Notes under the pieces: model-generated
What the model was told of the DNA's origin: nothing
Databases searched by the model: none
The model's input: only the letters and a program-made list of their open reading frames with translations
In this document: positions 46,221 through 54,755 of the stretch, one piece after another
Layout of the letters: each line of letters opens with the position of its first letter
How positions within the stretch are numbered: the first letter of the stretch is position 1
Program-made: the position numbers and the translations under genes
Source of the DNA: CAWAHD01 sp963781785
Lineage (GTDB): Bacteria; Planctomycetota; Planctomycetia; Isosphaerales; Isosphaeraceae
Length of the DNA stretch: 64,000 bases
Direction of reading: 5' to 3'
Assembly: GCA_963781785.1 (NCBI GenBank)
Contig: CAWAHD010000001.1
Span: forward strand, 1,550,001-1,614,000

Positions 46221-47042
46221 ATGATGCTGACCGTTTCGGAGCAGATCCACCCGACGGCCGTCATCGATCCCGAAGCAATCCTGGCCGCCGACGTGCAGGT
46301 CGGGCCCTACGTGATCATCGACGGACCGGTCGAGATCGGGCCGGGTTGCGTGATCGAGGCTCATGCCTGTCTCTGCGGCCCGATGGTCATGGGTGCCAAC
46401 AACTTCGTGGGGCATGGCGCGGTCCTGGGCAAAAGCCCTCAGCACCGCGGCTACCGGGGCGAGCCGACATCCCTGCGAATCGGCGACGACAACGTGTTCC
46501 GCGAGTTCGTGACCGTCCATCGCGGCACCGCGGAAGGCCACCGAGTCACCTGGATCGGCGACCGCAACATGTTCATGATCAACAGCCACATGGGCCACGA
46601 CGCCCGCGTTGGCAACGGTTGCACGGTGGTGAACAACGCATTGATCGCCGGCCACGTATCGCTCGATGACGGCTGTATCCTTTCCGGTCATACCGCCGTT
46701 CAACAACGTGTGCGCGTTGGCCGGCTGGCCATGCTGGGTGGAATGGGGTCGACGACCAAGGACATTCCTCCGTTCATCCTTCAGCACGGACAGAACTGCG
46801 TGACCGGGCTCAATATCATTGGTCTACGGTGCGCGGGGGTTCACCCCTCGGCGATCGATGGCTTGCGTCAAGCCTTCCGGATCCTCTACCGGGAGGTGCG
46901 GTTGCAATCCGCCGCGCTCGACCGTATCGACGCCGAGTTGGGAATGATCCCGGAAGTGGCCGAATTCGTCGCCTTCATCCGGGAATCCAAGGTGGGAATC
47001 AACCCCGCACGCTCGACGGAGCGGGGTCTGGGAACGGCCTGA
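46221..47042 (+). CDS. lpxA: Acyl-ACP--UDP-N-acetylglucosamine O-acyltransferase
   Basis: About 273 aa cytoplasmic enzyme for the first step of lipid A synthesis, moving a 3-hydroxyacyl chain from ACP to UDP-GlcNAc (or its 3-amino analogue). Hexapeptide repeats span about residues 10-190 (IHPTAVIDPEAILAADVQVG and onward). The segment HMGHDARVGNGC aligns to the region of the E. coli catalytic His125; NNALIAGHVSLDDGCILSG and GLNIIGLRCAGVHPSAI are family signatures. AAGGAGAG lies 6 nt before ATG 46221; the adjacent ATG at 46224 is also possible. Its presence indicates a Gram-negative cell with lipid A, consistent with planctomycetes. Confidence 0.95.
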   Translation: MMLTVSEQIHPTAVIDPEAILAADVQVGPYVIIDGPVEIGPGCVIEAHACLCGPMVMGANNFVGHGAVLGKSPQHRGYRGEPTSLRIGDDNVFREFVTVHRGTAEGHRVTWIGDRNMFMINSHMGHDARVGNGCTVVNNALIAGHVSLDDGCILSGHTAVQQRVRVGRLAMLGGMGSTTKDIPPFILQHGQNCVTGLNIIGLRCAGVHPSAIDGLRQAFRILYREVRLQSAALDRIDAELGMIPEVAEFVAFIRESKVGINPARSTERGLGTA

Positions 47043-47105
47043 ATCGGCTGCACGCGCCGAACCACCTTCTCCGACGTGGGAGAGCCCAGAACTCGTCACC
47101 GCCGT

Positions 47106-47513
47106 CTAGGGCGATGGGTCATAGAATGACCTGTCGGGCTCACTCCTGAGTTCGCCCTGCGACGGTCGCGGCTTGCGAGGGGACGGCGCGGAGCTCTTCG
47201 ATCGCTGCAAGAACGTCATGTCCACGCCGCCAGGATTCGACTTCAACTGACGCCGTATTCGCTCGAACTCTTCGTCGTCCAGATCTCCGTCGGCATGAGC
47301 CTGCTCAAATGCTTCGAGCAAGTCGCCGGTCAAGACTGGCTCCTCGACATCGTGAATCTCCTGCCAGAGACGGTAGGCCTTGATGAGCAATGCGACGAGC
47401 AGGCCCGAGAGCAGGATCACGGGCAGGTATCTTCTGGCGACAAACTCCCACTCGGAGAGAGCCGCGACGACCTCGACGCCGCCGTTCAGGTGGTAGATCC
47501 GCCAAAGAGTCAT
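47106..47513 (-). CDS. Small membrane protein with acidic C-terminal helix, hypothetical
   Basis: 135 aa. One membrane segment (YLPVILLSGLLVALLIKAY, about residues 26-44) is followed by a soluble tail with an SHOCT-like pattern (LLEAFEQAHADGDLDDEEFERIRRQL) and a basic, Pro-rich end. ATG at 47513 was chosen because the upstream in-frame extension to 47594 is not membrane- or domain-like. Convergent with lpxA, 63 nt apart. Function unknown; SHOCT-like helices often mediate oligomerisation. Confidence 0.65.
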   Translation of the reverse strand: MTLWRIYHLNGGVEVVAALSEWEFVARRYLPVILLSGLLVALLIKAYRLWQEIHDVEEPVLTGDLLEAFEQAHADGDLDDEEFERIRRQLKSNPGGVDMTFLQRSKSSAPSPRKPRPSQGELRSEPDRSFYDPSP

Positions 47514-47691
47514 TGCGGGCTTGCCTCCGCAGTTGAGACGGTCGGGCCAGAGCGGTTCGATCCAGACAGCCAAGCCGCACGGTAAAGCGGCCAAGACCCC
47601 TTCATGCTCGCAGCCGCAACGGCCGTCGCGTCTTCCTGGTCCCTACGATCGGCACGTCAGCGCGCGACGGCGTTTTTTTTTACGTCGCGGC

Positions 47692-47719
47692 TTGAAGGAA
47701 GGACTCTCACGGTTATGAT
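47692..47719 (+). promoter_or_regulatory. Candidate sigma-70-type promoter for the Gly/Met-rich secreted protein
   Basis: TTGAAG (47692-47697) and TATGAT (47714-47719) are 16 nt apart, matching the -35 box at 4 of 6 and the -10 box at 5 of 6 positions. The start codon is about 128 nt downstream. Just upstream is a 7-bp inverted repeat, CGCGACG (47663-47669) and CGTCGCG (47683-47689), around a T-rich loop, possibly an operator. Confidence 0.4.
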
Positions 47720-47847
47720 AGAGATTTTAGTGAGTGGGGCTCCGTGAGGGAATCGGCCTCAACTTCCGCTCGCCCTGTCCAACCTCAGAATCCGACTTTT
47801 CGTTATACGGAAACACGGTCCACCCATTCACGAGGAGGGGAGGTGTC

Positions 47848-48492
47848 ATGCGAAGGCATCATCTGCACTCAGTCGGCGGATCGATTGCGGTCTTGGTCTG
47901 TCTGGCCATCTCACCCTCGGCGGCCAAGGCACAGGACTTTTTTAGCGGTGGGGCAGGTGGGGGCGGGATTCTCAGCGACCCCTTCACGTTCTATTATGCT
48001 TTCTACCTGCCGAACCAGCAGATGCAATCGCTACGGCCCAGGCCAATGGATACCATCAATCAGGCCATGGTGTCTCGTCAATACTATGCTCAGATGGATC
48101 GCACGGGACTCACCGACCCCATTTCCCCTTACTCCGACCAGAATTCCGACCCGCTTCGGCCTTACTCCAGGCAGCAGGGCCAGGAGCGCGGCGCTCGGCC
48201 ATTCGTGTTCGAGACAAACCCGTCAAGTTCCGATGGCGGAGGCCCCTCGCTGTACTTTAATCGAGTCGGCAGGTACCACCCGAAATTACGGGCTGGCCGC
48301 GGGCCCAATGCGAATGTCAATAGCACGGCAATGGCACGAGCCAGCCGCTTCACGTCTCCCCGCGCAGGCAGAGGTGGTGGCGGCGGCGGCTTTGGCGGCA
48401 TGGGCATGGGGGGTGGCATGGGTGGCATGGGTGGCATGGGTGGCATGGGAGGAGGTGGCATGGGTGGTATGGGTGGCATGGGAATGATGTGA
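47848..48492 (+). CDS. Secreted protein with C-terminal Gly/Met repeat tract
   Basis: 214 aa. ATG 47848 is preceded by a long purine run, GAGGAGGGGAGGT. The N-terminal signal peptide is MRRHHLHSVGG followed by IAVLVCLAISPSAAKAQ. The middle part is rich in Tyr, Gln, Asn and Pro (SRQYYAQMDRTGLTDPISPY). The last 40 residues are almost only Gly and Met (GMGG units), written by a 9-bp DNA repeat. No known domain. It is probably exported and flexible; Met-rich tracts can bind copper(I), but that is only a possibility. The stop is 29 nt before the next ATG, so the following anti-sigma-like gene is probably co-transcribed. Confidence 0.8.
   Translation: MRRHHLHSVGGSIAVLVCLAISPSAAKAQDFFSGGAGGGGILSDPFTFYYAFYLPNQQMQSLRPRPMDTINQAMVSRQYYAQMDRTGLTDPISPYSDQNSDPLRPYSRQQGQERGARPFVFETNPSSSDGGGPSLYFNRVGRYHPKLRAGRGPNANVNSTAMARASRFTSPRAGRGGGGGGFGGMGMGGGMGGMGGMGGMGGGGMGGMGGMGMM
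48411..48480 (+). repeat. Tandem 9-bp repeat (GGTGGCATG) in coding sequence
   Basis: About seven copies, some exact and some with GGA or TAT changes, encoding Gly-Gly-Met. Such in-frame repeats can change copy number by slippage without breaking the frame. Confidence 0.85.
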
Positions 48493-48521
48493 TCCACGCC
48501 GCGAGGAATTCCGCAGTGGCA

Positions 48522-49016
48522 ATGCGGCCCGAGCAGTTAAGGCTGACACCCGATGAGCGAGCCGACTTGGTCGCCTATGTGGATGGTGAATTGCCAGAGG
48601 CGCATTCCCGATCGATCGCGACCAAGCTGACTCAAAGTGCCACGGCCCGCCGTGAAGTCGAGATGCTCCAGAAGACCTGGGAGCTGCTCGACCATCTTCC
48701 GCGACCGCAGGTGACCGGCCAGTTCTCCGAGAAGACGGTCTCGCATATCCGTCGCCTCGAGCTGGAGGCGCGGTCGTGGGAACCGGCCGTCGCAATCTGG
48801 TCGGCCCGAATTGCCCGCGCGATGGCGTATGTCGTGATCGCCGTGGCATGCGCCGGGCTCGGCTACACCGTCTCACGTTGGGTCTGGCCGGATCCGACAG
48901 AGCGCCTGGTTCGTGACTTGACGCTCGCCGAGCACCTCGACGAGTATTTAGAGGTCGGCACGTTCGACTTTCTGAAAGAACTGGCCGACTCCCAGAAATT
49001 CGCCGACGCCGATTAA
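48522..49016 (+). CDS. Anti-sigma-factor-like membrane protein
   Basis: 164 aa. The N-terminal LTPDERADLVAYVDGELPEAHSRSI matches the start of planctomycete anti-sigma factors, though no Cys/His zinc site is visible. One membrane segment lies near residues 95-118 (YVVIAVACAGLGYTVSRWVW), with a short acidic C-terminus. ATG 48522 is preferred because the protein then begins just before the domain; GTG 48489 would overlap the previous stop by 4 nt. No ECF sigma factor gene is in the window, so the partner is unknown. Confidence 0.65.
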   Translation: MRPEQLRLTPDERADLVAYVDGELPEAHSRSIATKLTQSATARREVEMLQKTWELLDHLPRPQVTGQFSEKTVSHIRRLELEARSWEPAVAIWSARIARAMAYVVIAVACAGLGYTVSRWVWPDPTERLVRDLTLAEHLDEYLEVGTFDFLKELADSQKFADAD

Positions 49017-49127
49017 GGTTGAGGGGGCGCGGTCGATTTCTCGCACGCGTGCGCCGGCCGGTGTTTCGATAGCTTCTGCGGCGCATCGTCGACCTGACAA
49101 AAACCCCTGCCAGCAGGCCGCCCAGCG

Positions 49128-50158
49128 ATGAGCTTTTCCACCAAGCGCAACTTGATCCGGGTCTGGGGCGTTCCAGCCGTGACCGCTCTGGCGACGATCT
49201 TGGTCGCCGCGGCATCCGAAATGGACAGAGGCTGGGAGCGGTTACGGTCATTACCGGCAGACCGACGGCTCAAGCTGGTCGAAACCCTCAAGAAATTCGA
49301 CCTGGTGTACACTCCCAAACAAAGGCAAGACCTCCGCGAGCTCGATCGCCGGATCAACGAGCTGCCGGCGGCCGAGCGGAGCTATTATTTCTCGGTGTTG
49401 CATGGCTATCACAACTGGCTCAACCAGCTACCTGAGAACAAGCAGAGCGATTTGAGCGACAAGCCCCCCGGCGAGCGGATGGCGGTGGTGAGCAAGCTGA
49501 TCGCCGATTATCCGATTCCCCAGGCGACGACGTCCCGATTCATGCAGGTCGCCGACCTTGGCGAGTATTCGCCACTGGAACTCGCCGCCGTTTACAGGAT
49601 CTGGCAGGCGATGCCGCCGGCGCAGCGTGAACGGATTGAACGGCTCGACGCGGTGCCGAAGCGGCAGGATGCATTGTTCCGATTTGCCGACAAGAACAGG
49701 CTGCCGCGCGAGATCAAGCCCCCGGAGCTCGACGAGTCCGCGGGGATGGCGAAAGTCGAGGAATTCCTCCGCTCTGCTCGGCGGCCGATGGTCCTGTTCC
49801 CACAATTGAAAAAGATATTGGAAACCGCGGGACCGCGCAGTGAGACAGTGCGGCGGATGACGATCAACTATTATTTCGTCGCCAATCCGCCGCACGCGGT
49901 CACGCCCGAGCGACTCGACGACTTCATGGCGGCCTTTCCGCCGTGGCTCAGAACCACGTTTGATCCCTTTCCTCCGGACGAAGCACGCCGCCGGCTGTCG
50001 ATCGTCTACAGGCTGGTCTACCCTCATCCGGCGGAGATGAAGGCAGGCGAGCGGCCGCCGCCTACCAGGGCTGCGCCTGGACCGATCCCCAACCAACCCC
50101 GGCGCCGGCAGGTCCGGCCGGCAAGCCGGCCACCTCTTCAGGGGCCTCCCCTTTCTGA
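49128..50158 (+). CDS. Membrane-anchored hypothetical protein, frameshifted near its end
   Basis: About 343 aa. N-terminal hydrophobic segment (VWGVPAVTALATILVAAAS), then a long helical, charged region with repeated short motifs of the type LPADRR/LPAAERS/MPPAQRERI, spaced like helical repeats. I do not recognise a family; similar proteins follow anti-sigma genes in planctomycetes. The uncorrected frame runs into ribD; switching frame near 50095 gives a Pro/Ala-rich tail ending at 50158, 15 nt before ribD. That end is inferred. Possibly an envelope protein in the same unit as the anti-sigma-like gene. Confidence 0.6.
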
Positions 50159-50173
50159 AGCGAGGCCGCGCTC

Positions 50174-51322
50174 GTGGGACGAGTCTTGCGCGAGAACGAA
50201 GACGTGCACTGGATGCGGCGGGCCCTCCAGGAGGCGGAGCGTGGCCGTGGACGGGTCGAGCCGAACCCGCTGGTCGGGTCGGTCGTGATTCGCGATGGGG
50301 AGCTCGCCGGTAAAGGCCATCACGAACGATTCGGGGGCCCTCACGCCGAGGTAATCGCACTTGCGAACGCCGGTACTGCCGCCGCCGGCGCGACTCTCTA
50401 CGTGACTCTCGAGCCATGCTGTCATCACGGCAAGACGCCTCCCTGCACCGAGGCGATCCTCGCAGCGGGCATCACCCGGGTCGTCGTGGCGATGCGCGAC
50501 CCGTTCCCGCAAGTCAGCGGACGCGGCCTGGATGCCCTTTCTGCGGCCGGACTCGTCGTCGAGACCGGCTGCGAAGCCCAACGGGCTAAAGCACTCAATG
50601 CTCCTTATCTGAAATGGGTGATCACCGGTTTGCCGTTCGTGACGGCCAAGTGGGCCATGACACTCGACGGCAAGACGGCCGTGCGGTCCGGAGACAGCCG
50701 TTGGATCTCCTCAGAGGTCTCCCGGAGTGTCGTCCACGAGCTGCGGGGCCGGATGGACTGCGATCCTCGTTGGAATCGGCACGATCGAAGCCGACGACCC
50801 GCTCTTGACGGCGCGACCACCCGGCCCGCGCTGCCCGGTACGGATCGTCCTTGACAGCGAAGCGCGGATACCGGTCTCGTGCCGGCTTGTCCGGACCGCC
50901 CACGAGGCACCGGTCGTGGTCGCAGTTACCGACCGCGCGACCCCGGCGCGGCGAGACCAACTCGTTCAGCTCGGTTGTGAAGTCGTCGCTTTTCCGGGTT
51001 CGGGTCGCGTCCCCATCGTCCCCTTGCTCAAAGAGCTCGGCCGTCGAGGCATGACCAACCTCCTGGTCGAAGGCGGAGGCAAAGTCGTGGGATCTTTCCT
51101 GGACGCGGGCCAGGTCGACGCCGTGGACGTTTTCATCGCGCCCATCCTGGAGGGAGGAGACCACGCCCAGACGGCAGCCCGAGGCAACGGTATTGATCGG
51201 ATGCAAGACGCACTGCGCCTGCGAGAGATCGATATCAGCCAGGTTGATTGCGACGTTCGCGTCCGCGGTTGGGTCGCCCAGCCCTGGCGCAGCGCTCGCA
51301 GGATTCGGCTCCGACTGAGTGA
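50174..51322 (+). CDS. ribD: Bifunctional riboflavin biosynthesis deaminase/reductase
   Basis: About 380 aa cytosolic enzyme. The N-terminal deaminase (residues 10-145) has the zinc ligands in PHAEV and LEPCCHHGKTPPC. The C-terminal reductase has WAMTLDGKTAVRSGDSRWIS and LVEGGGKVVGSFL. Together they convert diaminohydroxyribosylaminopyrimidine phosphate to the ribitylamino-uracil phosphate in riboflavin synthesis. An extra T near 50759 breaks the frame inside the conserved RGRMDAILVGIGTI. The reductase frame would read on to 51581, into rex; a natural stop at 51320-51322 needs a second small indel near 51280, so the end is approximate. Start GTG/ATG position is uncertain by a few codons. Confidence 0.88.
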
Positions 51323-51441
51323 CCTTGACCGCTCGAACGGGCGATCGTTACAGTCACGGGTGATGGCACGCATCTCGCCCGGAGTGCCCGTCCGAGGTGC
51401 GCCGTGTTTGGAACACCTTGCTCCGCGATGGAGACTCGCAG

Positions 51442-52122
51442 GTGACCAACCAAGAGCGCGAGCCTCCAGGAATGAAAATGGCCCCCAAGGCGGTCGTGGG
51501 ACGGATGAGCCTTTACCTCAGGCAGCTCGAGGCTCATCAGCGCCAGGGTCATTCCACCATCTCCAGCAGCAAGCTGGGTGAGCCGCTGTCGATCAAGAAT
51601 GCACAGGTTCGCAAGGATCTGGCGTTCTTCGGCCAGTTCGGTCATCCCGGCATCGGTTATCGGATCGATGAACTGATCGAGGCCTTGCGGCACATTCTCG
51701 GGATCGACCACGAGTGGCCGCTGGCGGTTGTGGGGCTCGGCAATCTGGGCCGAGCCCTGCTCCGGTACCGCGGCTTTCGCAACCGCGGCTTTCACGTCGT
51801 CGCCCTGTTCGACAACGACCCGGCGAAGATCGGCCAGAAATACGACGGCCTGATCGTCGAGCCGATCGAGTCGCTGCGAAAAGTGGCAGCGGTCCGCAAG
51901 ATCAAGCTGGCGATCCTGTGCGTTCCCACGGAAGCCGCCCAGCGCGTGGCCGACCTGCTGGTCGCCAGCGGCATCGCCGGCATCTTGAATTTCGCTCCGG
52001 TTCCCCTGATCGTGCCGGAACACGTAAACCTCGTGCCCGTCGACCTGAGCGTGCAGCTCGAAAACCTGGCCTACAAGGTTCAAAAGACTCTGGGCGAGGT
52101 CTCGACCTCGTGCGCCGGCTAG
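51442..52122 (+). CDS. rex: Redox-sensing transcriptional repressor Rex
   Basis: About 226 aa dimeric repressor that senses NADH/NAD+ and lets go of DNA when NADH is high. N-terminal winged helix (MSLYLRQLEAHQ..., AQVRKDLAFFGQFG), then a Rossmann domain with VVGLGNLGRALLRY and GFHVVALFDNDPAKIG; the C-terminal part has LAILCVPTEAAQRVADLL. GTG 51442 has GGAG 8 nt upstream; ATG 51472 and the upstream 51397 are alternatives. Follows ribD on the same strand. Targets are not visible here, but fermentation and respiration genes are usual. Confidence 0.93.
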   Translation: MTNQEREPPGMKMAPKAVVGRMSLYLRQLEAHQRQGHSTISSSKLGEPLSIKNAQVRKDLAFFGQFGHPGIGYRIDELIEALRHILGIDHEWPLAVVGLGNLGRALLRYRGFRNRGFHVVALFDNDPAKIGQKYDGLIVEPIESLRKVAAVRKIKLAILCVPTEAAQRVADLLVASGIAGILNFAPVPLIVPEHVNLVPVDLSVQLENLAYKVQKTLGEVSTSCAG

Positions 52123-52164
52123 CCTTCCCGGGCGGCGGTGCAACCGATAGAATAGGCATAGCCT

Positions 52165-52235
52165 TACCCGGTGGTGAAACGGTATCACAACAGGTTTTGG
52201 TCCTGTTTTTCCAGGTTCGAATCCTGGCCGGGTAG
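52165..52235 (+). tRNA. tRNA-Gln (anticodon TTG)
   Basis: Folds as a cloverleaf: acceptor stem TACCCGG with CCGGGTA, a short D arm closed by GTG/CAC, anticodon stem ACAGG/CCTGT with loop TTTTGGT (anticodon TTG), T arm CCAGG/CCTGG with loop TTCGAAT, discriminator G. CCA is not encoded. Confidence 0.95.
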
Positions 52236-52282
52236 CTTGAGCGGGGCTTAGCGGGCTCATCGGGTGTGCCGAGGTGGCAAAG

Positions 52283-52618
52283 TTAGATGAACTCGACCTG
52301 ATTGACCATCTCGTCAGGCTCGCACACTTCCCAAAGCAGAACGAGGAAGTCGATGATCTCCCCGATTGTGCGGCTGGCCTTGGGGCAGTAAACGATCCCA
52401 GGGTGCTGCGTCCCGGTACGGTGGATACCCACGAAATCGCCGTCCTGGGTAAAGATGACACGACCCAAGGGCAAGGCGTAGTCAACATGCTCCGGGTCCG
52501 GTGCGCCCATCAAACCCGCCTCGGCTGTCGTCGTCACGTCAATACCGCGACGCCGCAAACCCCTGGCTATGGCCGTGGCACAGTTCTCATCCAGGTGGAA
52601 GCGTATCGTCCGGGGCAT
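52283..52618 (-). CDS. DUF5615 PIN-like toxin-type protein
   Basis: 111 aa. FHLDENCATAIARGLRRRGIDV, then TTTAEAGLMGAPDPEHVDYAL and VIFTQDGDF are the core of the DUF5615/COG4634 family, a compact PIN-like fold with conserved acidic residues (LDEN, TQDGDF). Proteins of this family pair with DUF433 proteins and are thought to be toxins acting on RNA. The start overlaps the DUF433 gene by 32 nt, so the two are co-translated. Located directly after tRNA-Gln, a common insertion place for mobile genes. Confidence 0.85.
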   Translation of the reverse strand: MPRTIRFHLDENCATAIARGLRRRGIDVTTTAEAGLMGAPDPEHVDYALPLGRVIFTQDGDFVGIHRTGTQHPGIVYCPKASRTIGEIIDFLVLLWEVCEPDEMVNQVEFI

Positions 52619-52973
52619 CGGCCTTCCGCGCCTTGAGCTTCTCGTGCAGACGCGATGGATGCTTTGCTCTCATCTCCTCGTACCATTCCCGTTCCGCACG
52701 GATGTCGGCGTTCACCTCTTCCCTGTGGTCGTGGTAGTAAGCGAGCGCCGCGTAGACGCCGGCCAGGGTCAGGTGGGGATATTCGGAGACAATCTGCTGG
52801 GGCGTCATCGCCTGCCGCTCATGCATGACAACGACGTGCTTCACCTGAATCCGGCTTCCGGCTATGCGTGGCTTACCGCCGCATGTCCCGGGCGTGCTGA
52901 CGATGTGCTCGCGTATGACCGGGAGTGTCCCCATCGTCGCAGTGTCCTGGTCCTCGCTCGCAGTCGGTTCCAT
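52587..52973 (-). CDS. DUF433 antitoxin-type DNA-binding protein
   Basis: About 128 aa. HIVSTPGTCGGKPRIAGSRIQVKHVV and MTPQQIVSEYPHLTLAGVYAALAYYHDH form the DUF433 (COG2442) domain, a winged-helix-like fold. The charged C-terminal helix (VNADIRAEREWYEEMRAKHPSRL) would wrap the toxin. ATG 52973 is used; ATG 52934 is also possible, since the domain starts shortly after it. It probably neutralises the downstream DUF5615 protein and represses its own operon, as in other toxin-antitoxin pairs. Confidence 0.85.
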   Translation of the reverse strand: MEPTASEDQDTATMGTLPVIREHIVSTPGTCGGKPRIAGSRIQVKHVVVMHERQAMTPQQIVSEYPHLTLAGVYAALAYYHDHREEVNADIRAEREWYEEMRAKHPSRLHEKLKARKADAPDDTLPPG

Positions 52974-53105
52974 GAGGCCAATTCTATCCTGCACTGTCTC
53001 CAACGTCTAACGCAGTTCGTTCGGTGGTTGCGCTGCTCCTGCTTTGCGAGATCGCGACTCCACAGTTACACTGACGCAACAATCGTCGGCGCCTGGCTCA
53101 AAACG

Positions 53106-54671
53106 ATGCCATCGCGACCTCACTCAGTGAAGCCCGTTCTCATGTGCAAAACGATTTCCCGGACGGTCGTCGCTGGAATTCTGATGTTGCTGCCCAGCAT
53201 GGTTACGGGGGCGGAAGGCGACGATTTGAATACCCGGTTGTCGGTGGTCAAACTCTTCGCGACGACTCACCAGCCGGATCCCTACCGGCCATGGACCAAG
53301 TCATCGCCTGAAGACTCGACGGGCTCGGGAGTGGTGATCGACGGCAAGCGGATCCTCACGAATGCCCATATGGTGAGCTTCGCGAGTCAGATCTTCGTCC
53401 AGTTCGACAAGTCCAGCGACAAGCTGGCGGCCTCGGCCGTGGCGATCGCCCCGGGAATCGACCTGGCCGTGCTCAAGCTCGCCGATGAGTCGGCCTTCGA
53501 TAAGCACCCTCCGCTGCGCACCAATTCCAAGGTGCCAGCCCTTCAGCAGGCTGTGCTCACCTATGGCTTTCCCGAGGGCGGATCGGAGCTGTCCATCACG
53601 CGCGGGATCGTCTCCAGGATCGAATACGCCGATTATTACTTGGGTGTTGATGGGCTGCGGATCCAGATCGACGCGGCAATCAATCCCGGCAATAGCGGCG
53701 GCCCCGCCGTCGCGGATGGGCAGTTGATCGGGATTGTCTTCAGCAGCCTCGACAAGTCGGAAAACATCGGCTACGTCATTCCCATCGAGGAAATCACTCT
53801 CTTCCTTGACGACATCAAGGACGGCCGCTATGACGGCAAGCCCATCCTTCCGGTCGAAAGCCAGACGCTGGAGAACGAGACTCTCCGCGCTAGCCTCGGA
53901 CTGGGCAAAAAGACCGCCGGCGTTCTGGTCAGAAAGATCCACCTGCCCGGGTCATCCTATCCACTGAAAATTGACGACGTGCTGATCAAGATCGGCGATC
54001 ACTCCATCGATAATCTCGGCATGGTCAGGCTCGAGGGAGACCGGCCATTCGGGTACAAGTATCTCGTGCAGCGTCTGACGCACGATGGCCGCCTGCCACT
54101 GACGGTGCTGCGCCACGATCAAGAGATCAAGCTCGAAGTCCCCATCGATAGCAATCCGCGGCGACTTTTCCGGGACCTCACCGAGGAACCCTCGTCTTAC
54201 TTCATCTACGGCCCGCTCGTCTTTACCGAGGCCAGCGAAGAATACGTTCGCTCGATGTCGAGCTACGTTCAGCGCCAGGGACGCGAGAGCTTGCTGAGAA
54301 TGCTCTACACCGAGAATCCCGCTTTCACGCGATACGGCGACGACCCAGCGTTCGCTGGCGAGCGCATCGTCATCGTCCCGTCGCCGATGTTCAGCCACAA
54401 GATCGGCAAGGGCTACACCGACCCCTACACGCAAGCCGTATCGACGGTCAACGGCGTGCGCATCCGAAACCTCGGGCACCTCCTGGAGGTCCTCCGCGAT
54501 GCGACCGGCGACCTCGTCGAATTCTCGTTCTACGGCCGCCATGCCGAGAAAATCGTCTTCAACCGCAAAGAGGCTCTCGCCGCGACCGAGGATGTGCTCA
54601 ATGACAACGGAATCCGCCAGCAGTGCTCCCCCGACATGGCCAAAGTCTGGGATATCTCCAAGACCAAGTGA
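53106..54671 (+). CDS. Exported S1C (HtrA/Deg-like) serine protease with PDZ-like region
   Basis: 521 aa. Signal peptide ISRTVVAGILMLLPSMVTGA begins after MCK; ATG 53106 or 53142 would serve. The trypsin-like domain (about 60-260) carries the triad: His in LTNAHMV, Asp in IDLAVLKL, Ser in NPGNSGGPAV. A PDZ-like segment follows (GVLVRKIHLPGSS...LKIDDVLIKIGDHSI), then a long C-terminal part with a second PDZ-like stretch (VNGVRIRNLGHLLEVL). It is expected to act in the periplasm in protein quality control. The reading frame is open upstream to 52569, but that part is antisense to the toxin-antitoxin pair and is excluded. Confidence 0.9.
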   Translation: MPSRPHSVKPVLMCKTISRTVVAGILMLLPSMVTGAEGDDLNTRLSVVKLFATTHQPDPYRPWTKSSPEDSTGSGVVIDGKRILTNAHMVSFASQIFVQFDKSSDKLAASAVAIAPGIDLAVLKLADESAFDKHPPLRTNSKVPALQQAVLTYGFPEGGSELSITRGIVSRIEYADYYLGVDGLRIQIDAAINPGNSGGPAVADGQLIGIVFSSLDKSENIGYVIPIEEITLFLDDIKDGRYDGKPILPVESQTLENETLRASLGLGKKTAGVLVRKIHLPGSSYPLKIDDVLIKIGDHSIDNLGMVRLEGDRPFGYKYLVQRLTHDGRLPLTVLRHDQEIKLEVPIDSNPRRLFRDLTEEPSSYFIYGPLVFTEASEEYVRSMSSYVQRQGRESLLRMLYTENPAFTRYGDDPAFAGERIVIVPSPMFSHKIGKGYTDPYTQAVSTVNGVRIRNLGHLLEVLRDATGDLVEFSFYGRHAEKIVFNRKEALAATEDVLNDNGIRQQCSPDMAKVWDISKTK

Positions 54672-54755
54672 CGATCGACGACCGACGATTTCGCGACAGC
54701 GACCGCTGCGTTCATCAACCCGCCGGACGCTATTTGTGATCAGCGCTCGACCTGC

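Noticed and set aside
48411..48480. CRISPR-like array
   Set aside because: The 9-bp units are contiguous, have no spacers and encode protein.
52569..53105. Upstream extension of the S1C protease frame
   Set aside because: Antisense to the DUF433/DUF5615 pair; the signal peptide places the start at 53106 or 53142.
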